Assembly: GCA_030041545.1 (NCBI GenBank)
Contig: JASHNQ010000088.1
Coordinates: forward strand, 1 to 36,742
Length of the DNA: 36,742 bases
Reading direction: 5' to 3'
Origin: a candidate division FCPU426 bacterium
GTDB taxonomy: Bacteria > Oederibacteriota > Muellerivitia > Muellerivitales > Muellerivitaceae
The position numbers and the translations under genes are program-made. This document shows positions 7,396 to 16,018 of the stretch, in pieces. The notes beneath the pieces were generated by a model, which ran no database searches, had not been told where the DNA came from, and saw nothing but the letters and a program-made list of their open reading frames with translations. Numbering within the stretch: position 1 is the stretch's first letter; each line of letters begins with the position of its first letter.

Positions 7396-8510
7396 GAAAT
7401 TTTTTTTTGAACGGCAATTCCGATGTCGAAGGGCACGAAGGCCTCCAGGCGGAAGGAGTTGGCCCAATAGGAGTCAATCCAGTGGGAACGCATCTCGAAA
7501 TCGAAGGTCACGCCGTTCTCGATCTCCACGAACCGGCGGACTCCCAGTTCCTCGTAGGTCCGGAAGGCTTCGTAATAAACCCCGTTCGCGCCCAGGGAAT
7601 TATAGTTCGAGTCCCCTTCCTCCGACATGTAGTTCCAGCCGAACCACGAAATGCCGAAAAGTTGCCACCCGTCAAAGGGCGAGACCACGGCCTTGGTGTA
7701 GATGCCCTCGCCGTAAGTGGGTCCCGGATAGTCGGGGCGGTTGGTATCCTTGCTGCCCAGGCCCAACACCTCCAGGGAACTGGGGCCCAGGACCGGCAAG
7801 GAAGGCTTGAAGGCCAGCCCCAGGCCCGCGGCCAGGTTGTTGCGCACGATACCGGGGTATTGGGCGCCGCCCACGTGGTAACCGTGGCATTGGCCCTCCA
7901 CGAGGAGGTCGGAAACCAGCGGCAGTTGGCCGGACCCGCCGTAGTCGAAAATTTCCCGGTCCGCGGCCGTCAAAAGCTGCTGCCAGTTGAGGAACGAGTC
8001 CAGGTGGAGGAAGTCGTCCTTTTGGACCCACTCCAGGCCGTACTCGATGGGGCGGGTGAGTTCCAGGGTGGTGACTTCCATGGGCTCGATGAGTCCGTGT
8101 CGGTAGGCCGGTTGGAGCGTCCCGAAAATGAACTGGGAGCCGCCCGAATGGTACGCGAAGGAAAGGATCGGCTCCACGTCCACGGTCACCGGTTGGGCGC
8201 TGGGGTGGTTCAGGTAGACCCCCGTCCAGAGGTCCGTGTGGCCCCCGGCCGAGGCGTCCAGGTAGCTCTCGAACTGCTGCCCCAGGATGGTTTCCCGCAC
8301 GCGGAAGGGCTCGTAGAATTCCGTGTTGTCGCCGTAAAAGGTGAACTGGTTCTTCCACACCGTTTCACCCGTGCCTGCCGTGGGCGCCAGGGCTGTCTGG
8401 CACATCCAATCCGGGTCCTCGGCCCAGGCCGCCGTCCCAACGGCCAAGATCACTAAAATCATCTTGTGGTCAAAACAGGTTTTGTTGGAACTTCTTTGTT
8501 TATTGCGCAC
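7380..8510 (-). CDS. Secreted or outer-membrane protein of unknown family, paralogue 2
   Basis: I do not recognise the family. The 376-aa product has a signal peptide (basic, polar N-terminal stretch, then MILVILAVGTAAWA with cleavage before EDPD). The rest alternates aromatic and polar residues as in beta-barrels. It is a paralogue of its upstream neighbour, sharing NQ-TFYGD, LGQQF-S-L-AS-G, HPSA, FIFG-L, RHG, FLNWQQL, EIFDYGG, EGD-NYNS and RTY-E-G-R. The start is taken as GTG 8510, which overlaps the neighbour's stop and follows AAAGG, implying coupling; ATG 8462 is the alternative but lacks a ribosome binding site. The last residues (SSEF and stop) are encoded by an intergenic repeat. Confidence 0.7.
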   Translation of the reverse strand: MRNKQRSSNKTCFDHKMILVILAVGTAAWAEDPDWMCQTALAPTAGTGETVWKNQFTFYGDNTEFYEPFRVRETILGQQFESYLDASAGGHTDLWTGVYLNHPSAQPVTVDVEPILSFAYHSGGSQFIFGTLQPAYRHGLIEPMEVTTLELTRPIEYGLEWVQKDDFLHLDSFLNWQQLLTAADREIFDYGGSGQLPLVSDLLVEGQCHGYHVGGAQYPGIVRNNLAAGLGLAFKPSLPVLGPSSLEVLGLGSKDTNRPDYPGPTYGEGIYTKAVVSPFDGWQLFGISWFGWNYMSEEGDSNYNSLGANGVYYEAFRTYEELGVRRFVEIENGVTFDFEMRSHWIDSYWANSFRLEAFVPFDIGIAVQKKISSSEF

Positions 8511-9561
8511 TGGAAACCTTTCTTTGGACCGGAACCCCGGAGTCGAAGGAAACCTTGGCGATGAGCCTTCCCGAATAGGCCCACTCTCCGTCGATGCAAC
8601 TGGCCCGGAATTCCCCTTCCAGGTCCCCATCGTCCCCGCCCGCGATTTCTTTCCGCAGTCCTATTTCCCCGTAAGTCCGGTTGGATTGGTAATAGCCGTT
8701 CAACCCCTGGGAATTATAATTGGCGTCCCCTTCCCAGGAAAAAAAGTCCTTGGCCACCCAAACAATCCCGTACAACTCCGCCACGTTCCAGGGTGAAACC
8801 GAACCCCTCATATAAAGCCCCTGGCCCCACTGGGATTGGGTGAATTGGAGGAAAGGCCCCTGGAGGTTCCCGCTCACGAGCCCGAAGGCCGAAAGTCCCG
8901 CCCCCCCCAGGAAGCCCAGCGGGGCGTGGAGCCTGAATCCCAAGGCCGGGACATAGTTGTTCACGACGCCCACGTAGTAAAGCGCCCCGCCCTGGTGGTA
9001 GCCGTGGAACTGGAATTCCGCGTCCAGGGCCTGGGAGAGGGGGAAGCGGGAGACTCCCCCATAGTCGAAGATTTCCGGGATGCCCGGCGTGTTGAGCTGC
9101 TGCCAGTTGAGGAACCAGTCCGAGTGGAACCAGCCGTCCGCTTCTTTCCACTGCAGGCCGTATTCCACCGCCCGGGTGATTTCCAGGGTTTCCACCTCCA
9201 GGGGCTCCAAGAAACCGTGGCGGCCCTCGGTTTCCAAGGCCCCGAAAATAAACCGCGTGGTGGGGGTGAAATATTTGAAGGAAAGCAGCGGCAGGAAATT
9301 CACCGCGCTTTCCACCGCGCTGGGATGGTCCAAAAAGACGCCCGCCTCAAGGCTGGTGCGCTCCCCGGTGGAGGCCTCCAAGTCGCTTTGAAACTGCTGC
9401 CCCAAGAGGGTCTGTTCCTGGCGGAAGGGGCCGTCGAAACCCTCCTCGTCGCCGTAGAAGGTCAGTTGGTTTTGAAGCATGACGGCTTGGGCCGGGACTG
9501 AAGCCGCAAGCATCCAGCCCGCCGCCGTTAAAAAAAGAAATCGAGTGGGATAAAAACGCAT
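8500..9561 (-). CDS. Secreted or outer-membrane protein of unknown family, paralogue 1
   Basis: I do not recognise the family. The 353-aa product starts with a clear Sec signal peptide (FLFLTAAGWMLAASVPAQA, cleavage before VMLQNQ). It is followed by an aromatic-rich, glycine-rich body with alternating hydrophobic residues, consistent with an outer-membrane barrel. It ends ..KVSSAQ, without the terminal aromatic residue typical of BAM substrates. It is the first gene of a tandem pair with 7380-8510 and was probably produced by local duplication. ATG 9561 has only a weak GAG upstream. Confidence 0.75.
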   Translation of the reverse strand: MRFYPTRFLFLTAAGWMLAASVPAQAVMLQNQLTFYGDEEGFDGPFRQEQTLLGQQFQSDLEASTGERTSLEAGVFLDHPSAVESAVNFLPLLSFKYFTPTTRFIFGALETEGRHGFLEPLEVETLEITRAVEYGLQWKEADGWFHSDWFLNWQQLNTPGIPEIFDYGGVSRFPLSQALDAEFQFHGYHQGGALYYVGVVNNYVPALGFRLHAPLGFLGGAGLSAFGLVSGNLQGPFLQFTQSQWGQGLYMRGSVSPWNVAELYGIVWVAKDFFSWEGDANYNSQGLNGYYQSNRTYGEIGLRKEIAGGDDGDLEGEFRASCIDGEWAYSGRLIAKVSFDSGVPVQRKVSSAQ

Positions 9562-9606
9562 GGTTGACTCGGATGAATGGAATCAAACAGCACCGAAACT
9601 TGAGAC

Positions 9607-9642
9607 TGTTGAAAAATCCCATCGCAGATGGGTTTTTCAACA
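9607..9642. repeat. Hairpin repeat upstream of the tandem envelope genes
   Basis: TGTTGAAAAATCCCATC (9607-9623) pairs with GATGGGTTTTTCAACA (9627-9642) with one bulged base and a GCA loop. Sequences of the form TGTTGAAAAA...TTTTTCAACA occur between genes in many bacteria. Its function is unknown. The rest of 9562-9760 shows no gene. Confidence 0.7.
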
Positions 9643-9761
9643 CTCCCGCTTTTGCCGCAAGGTTTGCCCGGGAAACAAAGCTAAAACATAAGGACTTTAA
9701 CAATCAAAGGTTTGATTTTTTGAGCTTGTGGGATACGGAACGGGCGATAGGTTCGAGTCCT

Positions 9762-9791
9762 TAAAACAAAACGGGCCCGGAGGGGCCCGTT
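9762..9791 (-). terminator. Rho-independent terminator after the TPR outer-membrane gene
   Basis: On the minus strand AACGGGCCC pairs with GGGCCCGTT (9783-9791 with 9770-9778, loop of 4), followed by TTGTTTTAAGG. It lies 28 bases beyond the stop codon of the gene at 9819. Confidence 0.75.
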
Positions 9792-9818
9792 GAAGGAAAG
9801 CCTGGTTTACGGTTTGGA

Positions 9819-11282
9819 CTAGAACGAGAAGGTCAGGTTCAATCCGCCCTCGAGCCCGCTGAAATCCAGGTTGAGGGGCTTGTAAGGGTCCGAGGCCGGG
9901 GTATTGGAGCTGCCCGAGGGAGTCGCGGAACCCGGGATGCCGACAGCGCCCGTATTGGTGTCGATCTGCAAGGTATTCCCGCTGTTCTGGAAATTGGAGG
10001 CGTCCAAATAACGGTAGCCGATATAGGGCCCCAGGGCGATCCCCTTGCCCAAGGAAAAATCCACCCCCAAGATGGCCTGGCCGTTGAAGGCCAAAGCGCT
10101 GTAATTCCCGCTGCTGGCATCCTGGCCGAGGGGGCTGGTCCCCGTGGGATCATATTCCTCCTTGGTGAAGGATACGCTGATGGGTGAAATTCCCCCGGCC
10201 AGTCCGAGGTAACCCTTGACCTTCGAGTCCCCAAAGAGGAGTTTGAAGCCCAGGTCGGTCGTGACGATGGTGGTGTTAAAGGTGTATTTCCAAACATCAG
10301 GGTTTTCCCCGTTGGGGTTGGTTCCGGAATAATCCAGCGTGGTGTAAGAGAGGCTGCCCACGGGGAAGTAACCGATGGCCAGGTTGATCTCGAAGTTCGG
10401 GCTCAATTGGATAAAGGGCTCCAGCTCCGGCAGGGCGACCATGTTGGGGGTGACGCCGCTGAGGGAGACGCTTCCCTGGTTCGAGGTTCCCGAATAAGCG
10501 CTGGCCACGTACTGCTTGATCTGGCTGGGATCGGCGAAGATGTATTCCATGCCGCCCAACAAGTGGAAGCCGAAAGACGATCCGCCGCCCTTGCCGGCGG
10601 CTCCCCCACCCGCCATGGCCGTGCCGGTATACTTCGCCACTTGGTCGTCCACCCATTGCTGGTCCTCGGGCGAAAGGGAGGCCTTGATGCGCTCCGCGTA
10701 GGCCTGGATGGAGGCGTTGGGCTGTTTGGCGTTGGCGATGGCGAAATAAAGGGCCGCGTCCTTGGGATCCTGGTTCATGTAATACGCGTATCCGGCGTAA
10801 TAATAAGGCCGGTAGTCGTTCGGGTTCTGTTGGATGGCTTGTTGGAAATAGGGTATGGAAGCGGCGTATTGGCGTTGTTGGAACAAGGCGTAACCCTGGG
10901 AAAGGGGGTTGGCCGCCGCCATGCCCCCGCCCGCCCCGGCGTTCACCTGGGCCTGAAGGCCCTGGACAAACTGGGCCAGCTGGGTGTTGTTGGGCTGCAG
11001 GGCGGAAGCGCGCTGGTAATAGGCCAGGGCGTATGGCTTGTTGCCCATGGCGTAATAGCAGTTGCCGGCGGCTTGGTAGGCCGTGGCATTGCCGGGGTTG
11101 AGCTTGATGGAATAGTTGAAATACTGGAGGGCCTGGTTGTAATTTTGTGCGTTATAGAGTTGGAGGCCATAGGCGTAATACTGGTCGGCGGAAGCGCCTT
11201 GGGCCTTTGCGGAAGGAGGGGTCGTTAAAGCCAGGACTGCCAGCGAAGCCAAAAACAACCCGCCCATTTTCCATCCGCGCAT
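9819..11282 (-). CDS. TPR-repeat protein fused to a C-terminal outer-membrane beta-barrel
   Basis: The 487-aa protein has a signal peptide (GGLFLASLAVLALTTPPSAKA), about four tetratricopeptide units (YYAYGLQLYNAQNYNQALQYF, YQAAGNCYYAMGNKPYALAYY, LSQGYALFQQRQYAASIPYF, YYYAGYAYYMNQDPKDAALYF; roughly residues 30-195), a Gly/Ala-rich linker, and a barrel of about 230 residues ending LNLTFSF, whose terminal Phe is the usual BAM recognition residue. ATG 11282 has GGAGG five bases upstream. Periplasmic TPRs on a barrel suggest a scaffold or partner-binding role; the substrate is unknown. Confidence 0.8.
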   Translation of the reverse strand: MRGWKMGGLFLASLAVLALTTPPSAKAQGASADQYYAYGLQLYNAQNYNQALQYFNYSIKLNPGNATAYQAAGNCYYAMGNKPYALAYYQRASALQPNNTQLAQFVQGLQAQVNAGAGGGMAAANPLSQGYALFQQRQYAASIPYFQQAIQQNPNDYRPYYYAGYAYYMNQDPKDAALYFAIANAKQPNASIQAYAERIKASLSPEDQQWVDDQVAKYTGTAMAGGGAAGKGGGSSFGFHLLGGMEYIFADPSQIKQYVASAYSGTSNQGSVSLSGVTPNMVALPELEPFIQLSPNFEINLAIGYFPVGSLSYTTLDYSGTNPNGENPDVWKYTFNTTIVTTDLGFKLLFGDSKVKGYLGLAGGISPISVSFTKEEYDPTGTSPLGQDASSGNYSALAFNGQAILGVDFSLGKGIALGPYIGYRYLDASNFQNSGNTLQIDTNTGAVGIPGSATPSGSSNTPASDPYKPLNLDFSGLEGGLNLTFSF

Positions 11283-11347
11283 TGCCGCCTCCGAGAGAAG
11301 GGTTTGGTCTCGTTCGAAACGTTTTAAATCCCCGTTAAGCAACAGAC

Positions 11348-11375
11348 ATTATAAAGTTTAATGAAAACCCGTCTA
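11348..11375 (-). promoter_or_regulatory. Vegetative promoter for the TPR outer-membrane gene
   Basis: On the minus strand there is a perfect -10 TATAAT (11353-11348) with TAGACG as -35 (11375-11370, four of six matches to TTGACA), spacer 16. Transcription would start about 60 nt before the ATG at 11282. Confidence 0.6.
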
Positions 11376-11457
11376 GGAAAATGATTGGGTTTTAAACCGG
11401 TTTTTAAGGAAGTTTCTGTTTTCTCCCGGACGGTTCCACAAAGCGGGACGCGAAAGA

Positions 11458-12666
11458 TCAGGAAGGAGCCAATGTGGAGACGACCGCCTCCACTTCCCGG
11501 GCCCCTTCCTGGGGTTCGTTGACATAGATTTGGGGGGAAATATTGACTTGTTTTTTGTACTCCCCCCTCACGCGGTCCACGAAAGCCGGGGTTTCCGCGG
11601 CCCTCACCAGGCAAACCAGGGAGCCGCCCCAGCCCACGCCCATCATGCGCGAGCCCAGGCACCCCGGCTGGCCGCGCGCCACGCGCGTGAGGATATCCAC
11701 CTCCTGGCATGTCACCTTCAGCTTGTCGGCCAGCGAATCATGGGACTCGCTTAAAAGTTTCCCAAAACCCTCGTAATCCCCCTTGGCCAGCAGGTCCTTG
11801 GCCCTTTTCACGCGCTGGTTCTCGTACACGACATGGTCCAGGCGCTTGCGCTGGATGATATCGATGTTCTTGCGGGCCGTCTCATAGGCTTCACCGCCCA
11901 CATCCCTCAGCGATACGACCTTGGGCACGTATTTGCGGATTTCCGTCAGGAGTTGGGCGAAAAGGTCCAGCCGCTTCTTGAACTCCTCCTCGCGTTCCTT
12001 CTTGCGCACCCCACTGTCCACGGTCACCAGCTTGTAATTTTGGGAGTCGAAGGACACGTACTCGGGCTTGAAGGTCCGGGCGTCGAAAAGCACCAAATGG
12101 TCCTTTTTGGCGAACTTCACGGCATAGGGGGAAAAATGGTCCCCCTTGAGGGATAGGAACTGGCTTTCCACCCGCTGGCAAAGCTTGACCAGGGTGGCGT
12201 CGTCCAGGGGATGGGTGCCTAGGATGTTGCAGGCCGCGGCGGTGGCCACGGTGATGGCCGCCGAGGTCCCCAGCCCCACGCCTTCGGGCATGTCGCTGGC
12301 CACGACCATCTGCACCCCCTCCAGCTTCCGGCCGGTGCGCTCGTAGAAATAAATGACGCCTTTGGGGTAGTTGGCCCAGCCGTCGGCGCGGTCGAACCTC
12401 AACGTGGCCAGGGACGCCTTGATCTTCTCGTCGTAGGTCAGGGAATGGATGAAGGCCGCCTTATCGCCGCGGCGCTGGGCCGCCACCACCACCGAGTGGT
12501 TGCCGGCCGCCAAAAGGCTGAAGCCGTCCACGGCCTCGGTGTATTCCCCCCCCAGGAGGGTCAAGCGGCTGGGCGCCGCCACCAGTGTGACTTTCCGGCC
12601 CGGATCCCCCCCGTACTGGTGCAGAAAGGTGGCCTGGGCTTTTTTGACGAGGTCTTCGAGCGGCAT
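11458..12666 (-). CDS. GHMP-family sugar kinase, galactokinase-like with altered sugar site
   Basis: The 402-aa protein has the three GHMP motifs in order: APSRLTLLGGEYTEAVDGF (31-49), PEGVGLGTSAAITVA (about 129-143, the ATP phosphate loop) and GSRMMGVGWGGSLVCLV (about 345-361). The layout and length are those of GalK. In GalK the first motif is GEHTDYN; here it is GEYTEAV with one extra Gly before it, so the His and Asp that contact galactose are Tyr and Glu. A likely catalytic Asp persists in KGDHFSPYAVKF. The enzyme probably phosphorylates a sugar at the anomeric carbon, but galactose cannot be assumed. ATG 12666 has GGAGG upstream. Confidence 0.85.
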   Translation of the reverse strand: MPLEDLVKKAQATFLHQYGGDPGRKVTLVAAPSRLTLLGGEYTEAVDGFSLLAAGNHSVVVAAQRRGDKAAFIHSLTYDEKIKASLATLRFDRADGWANYPKGVIYFYERTGRKLEGVQMVVASDMPEGVGLGTSAAITVATAAACNILGTHPLDDATLVKLCQRVESQFLSLKGDHFSPYAVKFAKKDHLVLFDARTFKPEYVSFDSQNYKLVTVDSGVRKKEREEEFKKRLDLFAQLLTEIRKYVPKVVSLRDVGGEAYETARKNIDIIQRKRLDHVVYENQRVKRAKDLLAKGDYEGFGKLLSESHDSLADKLKVTCQEVDILTRVARGQPGCLGSRMMGVGWGGSLVCLVRAAETPAFVDRVRGEYKKQVNISPQIYVNEPQEGAREVEAVVSTLAPS

Positions 12667-12759
12667 AAATCCTCCGTTTTCAGTTCAAACCAATTTCCAA
12701 ATAAGGACTTATTCCTTGGAAAAATCATCGGTTTAACCCTTCGATTTGACTCAGGGCCA

Positions 12760-12830
12760 TGAGGCTCTCGAATGGCTTCGTGTCTTTGTGGCTCGCGTCT
12801 TTTACCGCCATTGGCCGCGGGCCAATGGAT
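12760..12830. repeat. Nonamer fragment and perfect short palindrome between the kinase gene and cdsA
   Basis: GGCTTCGTGTCTTTGTGGC (about 12775-12793) belongs to the CACNAAGNN family. Just beyond it CCATTGGCC (12808-12816) and GGCCAATGG (12820-12828) form a perfect 9-bp palindrome with a 3-nt centre. Its core TTGGCC-N3-GGCCAA recurs at 23590-23604. No gene is visible in 12667-12847. Confidence 0.65.
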
Positions 12831-12847
12831 CGGGTCGGATTTTGGTT

Positions 12848-13669
12848 TCATTTCTTAAAAAGTATCAAGTAGTAAAACAAGATGGGTGCGTTGAAAAGCA
12901 GGCTGTCAATGCGGTCGAAAACGCCGCCGTGCCCCGGGAAAAAGGTTCCGGAATCCTTGGCGCAGAGGCTTCGCTTGATGATGGATTCTACCAGATCGCC
13001 CAGCTGTCCGAACACCGAAAGCAGCGCCGAAAGGGCCAGCACGTCCACCAGGGAATATTCCCGGGCGTAAAACGGCGCGTTCTTCCAAAAGAGGAAAAGA
13101 ACGGCGACAACCATGGCAAAACCGCCGACGCAACCTTCAATCGATTTTTTCGGGGAAGCCAGGGGCGCGAAGTGGCGGTTCCCCCACCAACGGCCCGCGA
13201 AATATCCCCCGGTGTCATAGGCCCAAGTGGCCGCGAAAAGCCAAAGCAACTGCCAGGCGCCCTGGGGCAGGTCCCTCAGGCGGAAGAAATACTGGCCCAA
13301 TACTCCGAAATAGGCCACCCCGAAAAAGGTCACGCTGACGGAAGTGACCATCTCCTTCAAGGGGCGGCTGGACCAGAGGAAGGAAAGGGTGAGGATAAAA
13401 AGCCCCAAGAGAAAGGCATCCCGTCCTCCCCAGGCCTCCAGGGAAGGAACCAGCCAGGGCAGCAGAACCAACCCCAGGGAAACCAGGCCTTCGGTCCTTA
13501 GTGGTTTTAACCCGTTGCCCCCCGCCAAGCGGAGGTATTCCAAAAGGGCTATCCCCAACCCCATCACCGCCGTGATTTTAAAAGGCAGGGTTTGGGGCCA
13601 AAACGTCAGGAACAAGAGAAGGGGGATGGCGGCGGCCGCCACGAGGATCCTTTTCGTCAGCGCGCCCAC
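12848..13669 (-). CDS. cdsA: Phosphatidate cytidylyltransferase
   Basis: The 273-aa integral membrane enzyme makes CDP-diacylglycerol from phosphatidate and CTP. There are six or more hydrophobic helices, and the C-terminal CdsA signature is present as QLGDLVESIIKR..CAKDSG..FPGHGGVFDRIDS. The start is GTG 13669, overlapping the uppS stop by 13 bp, with GGGGAG about nine bases upstream; the open frame continues upstream within uppS. It is the last gene of the rpsB-to-cdsA cluster. Confidence 0.93.
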   Translation of the reverse strand: MGALTKRILVAAAAIPLLLFLTFWPQTLPFKITAVMGLGIALLEYLRLAGGNGLKPLRTEGLVSLGLVLLPWLVPSLEAWGGRDAFLLGLFILTLSFLWSSRPLKEMVTSVSVTFFGVAYFGVLGQYFFRLRDLPQGAWQLLWLFAATWAYDTGGYFAGRWWGNRHFAPLASPKKSIEGCVGGFAMVVAVLFLFWKNAPFYAREYSLVDVLALSALLSVFGQLGDLVESIIKRSLCAKDSGTFFPGHGGVFDRIDSLLFNAPILFYYLILFKK

Positions 13670-14430
13670 GACATCACGCTCCCCACGATGCTTTCCACGC
13701 CGCCAAAGCGCCTTTGCCGGCCCTGAAAGTCCCTCAAGGCCCGGATGAAATGGGGTGTCCGGAAATCGGGCCAAAGGGTTTTCGTGATATGGAATTCGGA
13801 ATAGGCCAATTCCCAAAGGAGGAAATTAGAGACCCGGAATTCCCCGCTGGTGCGGATCAAGAGGTCCACCTCGGGAAAATCGGCGGTCGAAAGGGCTTGG
13901 GCGATGGTTTTTTCCGTGATGTCCGCCGGATCGAGCTTGCCAGCCTTGGCTTCCTTGGCGATTTCCCTGGCCGCGCGGGCCAGGTCGGCGCGGCCGCTAT
14001 AGGACAAGGCCAGCACCAGCCTCAGGCCCGCGCAATGGGCCGTGGCGTGGATGGCCTTTTCCAGCTCGCGTTGGATTTCGGCGGGCAAATCCTCCGTGTT
14101 GCCGATGGTCCTCAGCTGCACGTTGTTGCGCAAAAGTTCCTCCACCTCGCTGCGGAGGTATTGTTTCAAGAGCTGCATCAAAAGGCCCACCTCGGTCTTG
14201 GGGCGTTTCCAGTTTTCGGTGGAGAAGGCGTAAAGAGTGAGGGCCTCGATACCCAGCTCCCCGGACAGCCTCACGATCTCGCGGATGGAATGGGCTCCGG
14301 CCCGGTGGCCGGCGATGCGGGGCAAACGGCGCTTCTTCGCCCAGCGGCCGTTGCCGTCCATGATGATGGCGACGTGGCGGGGCAGGTGGGGTTTAAGCCG
14401 ATAGCGCTTTAAAAGGGCGGCGTTGTTCAT
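13657..14430 (-). CDS. uppS: Isoprenyl transferase (undecaprenyl diphosphate synthase)
   Basis: The 257-aa cis-prenyltransferase has the catalytic IIMDGNGRWA (Asp25), GHRAGAHSIREIV, LTLYAFSTENWKRP and the C-terminal RTSGEFRVSNFLLWELAYSE. It supplies the lipid carrier for peptidoglycan and envelope polysaccharide. ATG 14430 lacks a purine-rich ribosome binding site (upstream is pyrimidine-rich), but no better start precedes the conserved block. It overlaps cdsA. Confidence 0.95.
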   Translation of the reverse strand: MNNAALLKRYRLKPHLPRHVAIIMDGNGRWAKKRRLPRIAGHRAGAHSIREIVRLSGELGIEALTLYAFSTENWKRPKTEVGLLMQLLKQYLRSEVEELLRNNVQLRTIGNTEDLPAEIQRELEKAIHATAHCAGLRLVLALSYSGRADLARAAREIAKEAKAGKLDPADITEKTIAQALSTADFPEVDLLIRTSGEFRVSNFLLWELAYSEFHITKTLWPDFRTPHFIRALRDFQGRQRRFGGVESIVGSVMSWAR

Positions 14431-14454
14431 GCGGGGGAGGCCATTTCGCTGGTT

Positions 14455-14522
14455 TAAAGTTTTAAGTTAATGAAGTTTTTGGATTCATTCACGAATCCAA
14501 AAACAACCATAACTAAAAACTT
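14455..14522. repeat. Hairpin repeat with AAGTTTT-type arms between uppS and frr
   Basis: The centre is a perfect 12-bp stem GTTTTTGGATTC (14475-14486) with GAATCCAAAAAC (14493-14504). Outer arms (AAAGTTTTAAGTTAATG versus CCATAACTAAAAACTT) are imperfectly complementary and built from AAGTTTT-like words. It may attenuate between frr and uppS; no T-run follows the stem. Confidence 0.7.
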
Positions 14523-14548
14523 AGATCTCAAAATCCAAGACTGCCTTA

Positions 14549-15106
14549 TTAGATCTCCATGATTTCTTTTTCTTTGTGCTCGCTGAGCTTGCCGATTTCC
14601 TGGGTGTAGAGGTCCGTCATTTTTTGGATGCGGTCGTGGTGTTTCTTGAACTCGTCCTCGGCGATTTCCTTTTTCATGTGGTCCAAGGCTTTGTTGGCGT
14701 CCTGCCGGATGCTGCGGATGGCCACCCGGCCCCCCTCGGCGTATTTATGGACCAATTTCACGAATTCCTTCCGCCTTTCCTCCGTCAGGGGCGGCATGGA
14801 AAGGCGGACCACCTTGCCGTCGTTGTTGGGGGCGATGCCTAAGTCGCTTTTTTGGAGGGCCTTTTCGATTTCCACCAGCGCCTGCGGGTCCCAAGGCTTC
14901 ATCTCAAGGGTGCGGGAGTCGGGCACGGAGATATTGGCCACCTGGTTGATGGGCACCAGGGACCCGTAATACTCGACCTTGATGTGTTCCACCAGGGCGG
15001 CCGAGGCGCGCCCAGTGCGCACCGAGGCGAATTCCCTCTTGGTGGACTCCACGGCCTTCTTCATCTTGGTTTCGGCTTCGTTTAAGATCGCGTTCGCGTC
15101 GGCCAC
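14549..15106 (-). CDS. frr: Ribosome recycling factor
   Basis: The 185-aa protein matches RRF along its whole length: MKKAVESTKREFASVRTGRASAALVEHIKVEYYGS, LEMKPWDPQALVEIEKAL, GKVVRLSMPPLTEERRKEFVKLVHK, and a C-terminal DLYTQEIGKLSEHKEKEIMEI. It splits post-termination ribosomes together with EF-G. GTG 15106 is preferred (AGAGG eight bases upstream) over GTG 15115 and TTG 15112. Confidence 0.96.
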   Translation of the reverse strand: MADANAILNEAETKMKKAVESTKREFASVRTGRASAALVEHIKVEYYGSLVPINQVANISVPDSRTLEMKPWDPQALVEIEKALQKSDLGIAPNNDGKVVRLSMPPLTEERRKEFVKLVHKYAEGGRVAIRSIRQDANKALDHMKKEIAEDEFKKHHDRIQKMTDLYTQEIGKLSEHKEKEIMEI

Positions 15107-15134
15107 TCTCAACACCTCTCAAGGCAATTTTAAA

Positions 15135-15878
15135 TTAATTCTTTACGACGGTGCCGATCGGTTCGCCCCACACGGCCTTGCGGATATTGCCCGGGGGGTG
15201 CAGCCTGAAGACGACGATCGGCAGTTTGTTGTCCATGCAAAGGGCGAAGGCGTTGGAGTCCATCACCTTCAGGCGCCGGTCGAGGGCTTCCTGGTAGGTG
15301 AGGCTGTTGAACTTCTTGGCCTTGGGCTCCTTCTTGGGATCGGCGCTGTAGATGCCGTCGACATTGGTGGCCTTGAGCATGGCATCGGCATCGATCTCGA
15401 TGGCCCGGAGGGCCGCGGCCGTGTCGGTGGTGAAATAGGGGTTGCCCGTGCCGCCCGCGAAGATCACGATGCGGCCTTTTTCCAGGTGCCTCAGGGCCCG
15501 GCGCCGGATATAGGGCTCGGCGACCTTGGACATTTCAATGGCGGTTTGCACGCGCGTGTGGGCGCCCAGCTTTTCCAGGGCGTTTTGGAGGGCCAGGGCG
15601 TTGATAAGGGTGGCCAACATGCCCATGTAATCGGAGGAGACCCGGTCCATGCCCATGCGCTCGCCGTCAGCCCCGCGGTAAATGTTGCCTCCGCCGATGA
15701 CCAGGGCGATCTCCACGCCGGACTTTTGGACCTCATAAACGGCCTTGGCGATGGCCTGGACGACCTTCTCGTCGATGCGGTGCTCGTTGTCCCCCGCCAG
15801 GGCCTCGCCCGAAAGTTTTAAGAGGACGCGCTTGTAAAGGGGGCCGGGCTTTGAACCTTGGGAGGACGCTGGAGCCAT
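15135..15878 (-). CDS. pyrH: UMP kinase
   Basis: The 247-aa amino-acid-kinase-fold enzyme phosphorylates UMP to UDP. It shows [71 protein letters not shown] and [13 protein letters not shown], all family hallmarks. It lies 28 bp upstream of frr, the standard neighbour. Confidence 0.97.
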   Translation of the reverse strand: MAPASSQGSKPGPLYKRVLLKLSGEALAGDNEHRIDEKVVQAIAKAVYEVQKSGVEIALVIGGGNIYRGADGERMGMDRVSSDYMGMLATLINALALQNALEKLGAHTRVQTAIEMSKVAEPYIRRRALRHLEKGRIVIFAGGTGNPYFTTDTAAALRAIEIDADAMLKATNVDGIYSADPKKEPKAKKFNSLTYQEALDRRLKVMDSNAFALCMDNKLPIVVFRLHPPGNIRKAVWGEPIGTVVKN

Positions 15879-15904
15879 TTTGTTTTCCGTTCAATAAATG
15901 CTAA

Positions 15905-15985
15905 ACGGCTTGATCAGTGGAACAATGGATCAAGTGACCAGGGGTTCGCCTTTGAAAATCACCTGATCAACTGTTCACATGCTCG
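15905..15985. repeat. Imperfect inverted repeat between tsf and pyrH
   Basis: TTGATCAGTGGAACAATGG followed by ATCAAGTGACC (about 15910-15939) is an imperfect inverted copy of TCACCTGATCAACTGTTCAC (about 15959-15978). The arms again consist of roughly 7-nt words. The function is unknown. Confidence 0.6.
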
Positions 15986-16018
15986 CCTGTTCTGTAAAAT
16001 TTCAGTTCCACCGGAATT

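Noticed and set aside
9688-9764. tRNA-like stretch with GGTTCGAGTCC and AAGGACT/AGTCCTT pairing
   Set aside because: The T-arm and acceptor pairings would need the same bases, and no D or anticodon arm can be drawn.
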